Assembly (NCBI GenBank): GCA_030583905.1
Contig: CP129481.1
Coordinates: 1,984,001-2,048,000, forward strand
Direction of reading: 5' to 3'
Source of the DNA: Anaerolineales bacterium
Lineage (GTDB): Bacteria; Chloroflexota; Anaerolineae; Anaerolineales; Villigracilaceae
DNA length: 64,000 bases
The notes beneath the pieces are model-generated. The model was not told where the DNA came from and did no database searches. It worked only from the letters and a program-made list of their open reading frames with translations. The translations under genes and the position numbers were made by a program. How positions within the stretch are numbered: the stretch's first letter is position 1; each line of letters starts with the position of its first letter. Below are positions 60,515-64,000 of the stretch, piece after piece.

Positions 60515-61600
60515 ATGAGCGCAAAATCCAAACTTTTACTTTTTCTAATATTGATTTTGCTTGTGCAGGCATGTACTTTACCTGACACCAGTGAACCCAT
60601 GGCAACCCCGATCCGACCTATACAGGCTCCAACATTGGCTCCGGTTGTAGAACTTCCGGCGACATCCGTTCCGGTTTCCCCCATACAACATCAGGTTTTT
60701 CCCGCCTCCGCACCGAACTCGAGTTTGTCCTATGATGTTGAATCTATCATCACCGCGCCGGAGCAACGGGCGCCTTTCGGTGATTCGTACGATATCAACC
60801 GTCTTGAGCGCCCATTTTTGCAGGATATGACCTATATCCCCGATTTGGATATTCGTACATTCGGTCTGGGACGGGATGCTGATTGGATCTATGTTTCCAT
60901 CGGGCTTATCGGTGAAGACCCCAATAATTCGATCGGAATCGATTATGGCGTCGAGTTCGACATCAACAATGATGGATATGGTGATTTTGTTATGGTCGCC
61001 AGTCCGCCTTATGCCGATGAGTGGACGGCAGCGAATGTCAGCGTGTATGCGGACAAGAACCGCAACACGTCGGGGCTGTCCGCTGTGCGCTCGGATGCAC
61101 CTTTTTCATCAGATGGTTATGAAACGCTGTTGTTCGATGGGAGTCTGACCACCAACGAAGACACCGACATGGCTTGGGTGCGGATGAATGCAGGTCCGAA
61201 CGCGACGGTCCAGTTTGCCATCAAGCAGGCTGTGATCGGAAATGTCTTTATGTACGGTGTATTTGCCGATGCGGATTTGAAGGATATTTCGCAGTTGGAT
61301 TATGTTGATCGTTTTACGGAGGAGGATGCCGGCTCGCCGATCAAGGACAAGCGTGATTATCCGTTGAAAGCCCTGCATTCCTTCGATAACACCTGCCGTG
61401 AAGTGCATGGATTTACCCCGACGGGCTACGAGCCGATGCTGTGCCCCAAAGATTCGCCGACACCACAACCCAAAGAGGTTGCGGGATGTACAAATCCTGA
61501 ACTATATTCCGACCAATCAAGTTGTGAGGCGGCAGGATGCGCCTGGAGGATAAACCCCGGAGTGTTTATCGCTGTCGTCTATTACTGCACATTCCCATGA
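60515..61600 (+). CDS. uncharacterised lipoprotein, 361 residues
   Basis: A lipoprotein signal (LLLFLILILLVQAC, lipobox VQAC) is followed by a Pro/Thr/Ala linker (~25-75). A beta-rich domain then follows with DVESIITAP, AFDINND-like EFDINNDGYGDFVMVAS (Asp-rich loop that might bind calcium) and WTAANVSVYADKNRN. A Cys-rich tail closes it (SSCEAAGCAWRI ... YYCTFP). It is anchored to the outer face of the membrane. Apart from the D-rich loop no function is visible. It ends at the start of the duplicated hemW fragment. Confidence 0.8.
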   Translation: MSAKSKLLLFLILILLVQACTLPDTSEPMATPIRPIQAPTLAPVVELPATSVPVSPIQHQVFPASAPNSSLSYDVESIITAPEQRAPFGDSYDINRLERPFLQDMTYIPDLDIRTFGLGRDADWIYVSIGLIGEDPNNSIGIDYGVEFDINNDGYGDFVMVASPPYADEWTAANVSVYADKNRNTSGLSAVRSDAPFSSDGYETLLFDGSLTTNEDTDMAWVRMNAGPNATVQFAIKQAVIGNVFMYGVFADADLKDISQLDYVDRFTEEDAGSPIKDKRDYPLKALHSFDNTCREVHGFTPTGYEPMLCPKDSPTPQPKEVAGCTNPELYSDQSSCEAAGCAWRINPGVFIAVVYYCTFP

Positions 61601-61745
61601 TCAAACAAAGCGCTGAAAGACTTGATTTCCCAGAAGCCTTCCGCGACGAGTGAGCCTGAAGACCTCCGAAAATTCGGAGGTCTTCTGTTCGATGAGACCT
61701 GCATGGATGAGTTCATCCATTTCTTTTGGATAGAGATCCAAATAT
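61601..61745 (-). pseudogene. duplicated 3' fragment of hemW
   Basis: Reading leftward it encodes YPKEMDELIHAGLIEQ, TSEFSEVFRLTRRGRLLGNQ and a stop, matching the C-terminus of the intact hemW gene at 63784-64000. The DNA match runs from 61616 to 61738 against 63802-63924 at about 96%. Upstream of it the frame has no credible start and soon meets a stop. It is a remnant, antisense to small open frames in this spacer. The remainder (61746-61896) has no recognised feature. Confidence 0.85.
61616..61738. repeat. direct repeat (left copy), pairs with 63802-63924
   Basis: About 123 bp, roughly 96% identical to the right copy, same orientation, 2186 bp apart. It brackets the ExoD and CaCA genes. 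Confidence 0.9.
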
Positions 61746-61896
61746 CCAATCCAGTTGCACTGGTGAATATTTGTATAACAAATTATAATGTGTCCCTGTT
61801 CGTCGACAAAGACGGCAAAGAATAAAACACTTCAGGGCGCAGAGCATGCCAGTAATGGTTTTCTGCGTCTTTGTGTTGCCTGAACAAGGATCGAGC

Positions 61897-62556
61897 ATGA
61901 ATCAAATACATGTACTGCAATCGCAGAAGCCCGCCGCAGAGTCGGAGGCGCTTGGCGAAAAAATCGAACACATCGTTGAGACGCTGCCGCCGCAGGAAGT
62001 CACACTGGTTGAGATCATGGATATTGTTGGCGTGGACAGCCTTTTGTTGTTGACCATCTTCCTGTCGCTGATTTTTCTCGTCCCCGTTTCCATTCCCGGG
62101 GTCAGTACGGTGTTTGGGTCTGCCATCCTGTTGATTGGCATCACGAACTTGTTTTCCAAAAAAATATGGCTGCCGGAGAAGATCGCGCATCGGAAATTGT
62201 CTTCGGACAAACTACGCGAAGGATTTCAGCGCGCGTTGGTGTGGGTCCGCCGCCTTGAAAAAATAAGCCAGCCGCACCGGCTGAGAGTTCTAACCGCTGA
62301 AGGCGGGATGACCAAACTGAATCATCTGTCATTCATCCTTGCCGCGCTTTTGCTGATGGCGCCGTTCGGCTTCATCCCTTTTAGCAACACCCTGCCCGCG
62401 CTGGCGCTCATCTTTCTCGCGATGGGCATGATGGAGCAGGATGGCGGGTTCATTCTGCTGGGGAACCTTTCCAATGTTGCGACCATCATATATTTTGCGT
62501 TTTTGATCGCGGGAGGCGGTTGGTCTCTGATTGAGTTCGTCAAGATTCTTGGATAA
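61897..62556 (+). CDS. ExoD-family exopolysaccharide synthesis membrane protein
   Basis: 219 residues from ATG 61897 (AAGGA upstream). Membrane helices LLLLTIFLSLIFLVPVSIPG, GSAILLIGITNLF, LSFILAALLLMAPFGFIPF, LALIFLAMGMMEQDGG and IIYFAFLIAGGGWSLI. PFGFIPFSNTLPALALIFLAMGMMEQDG is the ExoD signature. ExoD has been linked to exopolysaccharide and alkali tolerance in rhizobia; the exact role is not known. The CaCA gene starts 27 bp later. Confidence 0.88.
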   Translation: MNQIHVLQSQKPAAESEALGEKIEHIVETLPPQEVTLVEIMDIVGVDSLLLLTIFLSLIFLVPVSIPGVSTVFGSAILLIGITNLFSKKIWLPEKIAHRKLSSDKLREGFQRALVWVRRLEKISQPHRLRVLTAEGGMTKLNHLSFILAALLLMAPFGFIPFSNTLPALALIFLAMGMMEQDGGFILLGNLSNVATIIYFAFLIAGGGWSLIEFVKILG

Positions 62557-62582
62557 TGACTGTTACTTCGAGGTAAAAATAC

Positions 62583-63677
62583 ATGCTTACTTCAATTCTT
62601 ATTTTTATTGCAGGGTTGGTCGTTCTGGTTGCAGGCGCGGAATTGCTGGTACGCGGTGCTGCGCGGCTTGCCGCTTTGTTGGGAATTTCGCCTTTGGTCA
62701 TCGGCTTGACCATTGTCGCGTTTGGGACCAGTTCGCCGGAACTGGCGGTTTCCGTCAAATCCGCGTTGGCAGGGCAGGCGGATATTTCCATTGGCAACGT
62801 GGTCGGTTCGAATATTTTCAACATTGTCTTTATTCTTGGCGCGTCCGCATTGATCCGTCCGATTAAGATCGCGCAGCAGCTTGTCCGTCTGGATGCGCCC
62901 ATTATGGTGGGCGTTTCTATTTTCGCCTTCGTCCTTGCATTGGACGGCTCGCTCAGCCGCTTGGACGGCGTGATCCTGTTCGCGCTGCTGATTACGTATG
63001 TTGTTTTCCTTATTCGAAAAAGCAGATCCGAAGGCGCGGAAGTGGAAAATGAATACGCGGAGGAATTTGCAAGCAAGGAAAAGCCCGGCGCGGCTTCCAT
63101 CGTCAAAAACCTAATGTTTACCGCGGTTGGACTCGGTCTGTTGGTCTTCGGTTCCGACCTGCTGGTTGAATCTGCCGTAACGATTGCAGCCACCCTCGGC
63201 GTGAGCGAACTGGTCATCGGCTTGACCATTGTGGCGGCGGGAACCTCCATGCCGGAAGTGGCAACCTCCATCGTTGCGGCATATAAAGGGGAAGGGGATA
63301 TCGCCGCAGGCAATGTCGTGGGCAGTAACATTTTCAATGTGCTGGGTGTTTTGGGCGTGGCGGGAATTGCCGCGCCGCAAAGCATTGCGATCGCGGATCA
63401 CGTGTTGGTGTTTGACCTGCCGGTTGCGATCTTCGCCGCGCTGATCACCGTCCCGGTCTTTTTTGTGGGCAACACCGTCAGCCGGAGCGACGCTGTCCTA
63501 TTCCTTACCTATTTCTTCGCGTATAACGCATATGTTGTCATGCGCGCCATGAACAACCCCGCGGTGGATACGTTTCAAACTGTGATGGTGATTTATATTC
63601 TAGCTACTTTCCTTTGGCTGGTTTTCATTGCCCGGCGGCATCACCAAAAAATAAAGAGCGCGGGCGCGGCGAGTTAA
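62583..63677 (+). CDS. calcium/sodium antiporter (CaCA family, YrbG-like)
   Basis: 364 residues with ten membrane helices in two inverted repeats. Alpha-1 GTSSPELAVSVKSALAG with GNVVGSNIFNIVFILG, and alpha-2 AAGTSMPEVATSIVAAYKG with GNVVGSNIFNVLGVLG. The Glu and Asn ion ligands are present in both repeats. It exchanges cytosolic Ca2+ for external Na+ or protons. Follows the ExoD gene; the pair lies between the hemW repeats. Confidence 0.95.
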   Translation: MLTSILIFIAGLVVLVAGAELLVRGAARLAALLGISPLVIGLTIVAFGTSSPELAVSVKSALAGQADISIGNVVGSNIFNIVFILGASALIRPIKIAQQLVRLDAPIMVGVSIFAFVLALDGSLSRLDGVILFALLITYVVFLIRKSRSEGAEVENEYAEEFASKEKPGAASIVKNLMFTAVGLGLLVFGSDLLVESAVTIAATLGVSELVIGLTIVAAGTSMPEVATSIVAAYKGEGDIAAGNVVGSNIFNVLGVLGVAGIAAPQSIAIADHVLVFDLPVAIFAALITVPVFFVGNTVSRSDAVLFLTYFFAYNAYVVMRAMNNPAVDTFQTVMVIYILATFLWLVFIARRHHQKIKSAGAAS

Positions 63678-63721
63678 CTAACAGTTGCATCGCCACCTTC
63701 GCTCAGAATAAAGCCGCTTTC

Positions 63722-63753
63722 AAGCCCCGTAGAAACTCCGGGGCTTCTTTTTT
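63722..63753 (+). terminator. rho-independent terminator of the ExoD-CaCA unit
   Basis: AAGCCCCG (63722-63729) with CGGGGCTT (63739-63746) and a CTTTTTT tail. Confidence 0.88.
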
Positions 63754-63783
63754 CAAATCGGATGGTTGATTTGGGATGAGGGA

Positions 63784-64000
63784 TTACCCCAAAAACCGCA
63801 AAAAGACTTGATTTCCCAGAAGCCTTCCGCGGCGAGTGAGCCTGAAGACCTCCGAATTTTCGGAGGTCTTCTGTTCGATGAGACCCGCATGGATGAGTTC
63901 ATCCATTTCTTTTGGATAGACATCGGAAAGCCCGCTTCCAAATCTGGACCTGAAATCTGCTTCTTCGACCCCAACCTCCACCAGCCTGAGGTTGTTGATC
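63784..64000 (-). CDS. hemW: radical SAM coproporphyrinogen oxidase-like / heme chaperone HemW, C-terminal part
   Basis: Only the last ~72 codons lie in the window; the frame stays open to 64000. VEEADFRSRFGSGLSDVYPK is followed by EMDELIHAGLIEQKTSENSE and VFRLTRRGRLLGNQVFLRFL, the winged C-terminal domain of HemN/HemW proteins. The radical SAM core lies beyond the edge. HemW binds heme and an iron-sulfur cluster and probably inserts heme into proteins; a coproporphyrinogen oxidase role cannot be excluded from this fragment. Its 3' end is duplicated at 61601-61745. Confidence 0.85.
   Translation of the reverse strand, partial: INNLRLVEVGVEEADFRSRFGSGLSDVYPKEMDELIHAGLIEQKTSENSEVFRLTRRGRLLGNQVFLRFLG
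63802..63924. repeat. direct repeat (right copy), pairs with 61616-61738
   Basis: Within the intact hemW 3' end. The right copy is part of the functional gene and the left copy is the remnant. Confidence 0.9.

Noticed and set aside
61622..61825. 67-codon plus-strand gene
   Set aside because: It lies antisense to the duplicated hemW fragment and has no independent support.

Overview
The window looks like a chromosomal segment of a moderately GC-rich Chloroflexota bacterium, most probably class Anaerolineae. This is inference. It rests on the gene style (multi-cupredoxin NirK lipoprotein, large cyclase/AAA/TPR protein, protealysin with emfourin, pyruvate phosphate dikinase with a Lys-rich tail, L21 and L31 with long extensions), on the many dispersed palindromic repeats, and on the lack of any marker gene pointing elsewhere. 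No rRNA, tRNA, CRISPR array, prophage or plasmid module was found.

Layout. 1-11.4 kb: S41 protease (5' truncated), GT2 glycosyltransferase, AAA+ ATPase, glycerophosphodiesterase, secreted GH3-type protein, ClpP/SppA-fold protease, and a peroxiredoxin/ABC permease/ABC ATPase operon. 11.4-19.4 kb: a 1367-residue cyclase/AAA/TPR regulator, glnA, an EamA transporter, an AraC-methyltransferase repair protein, and a candidate ~420-nt structured RNA. 19.4-26.2 kb: amine oxidase, a 6S-like RNA candidate, asnS, an AT-rich membrane protein, an S9 peptidase and a DUF1801 protein. 26.2-34.3 kb is a translation block (gatB, gatA, gatC, aspS) with an adenosine deaminase, a tyrosine phosphatase, a DinB protein and a PemK-like toxin beside a small upstream partner.

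34.6-43.7 kb is the accessory part: protealysin-emfourin, an AbrB-like protein between two hairpins, AT-rich unknown genes, a UvrD-like helicase whose coding sequence has absorbed REP palindromes in frame, and an IS200-like/RAYT transposase next to a palindrome cluster. 43.7-50.5 kb: nirK with a DUF1858 gene, a cysteine-free Crp/Fnr regulator, and a second UvrD-like helicase translationally coupled to a TrkA-type potassium channel. 50.6-56.8 kb is a forward run (rplU, rpmA, rpmE, tdk, hpt, cca, RNase H-like, hydrolase). 56.8-64 kb: response regulator, ppdK, a lipoprotein, and an ExoD/CaCA pair flanked by a directly repeated copy of the 3' end of hemW, whose intact copy runs off the right edge.

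Most notable: an L31 protein carrying an RNA polymerase alpha-CTD-like domain; a palindrome placed as in class II Crp/Fnr promoters upstream of nirK; two candidate structured RNAs; a REPIN absorbed in frame into a helicase together with a RAYT gene; and the duplicated hemW 3' end. All functional statements come from reading the sequence and general family knowledge; no searches were run.
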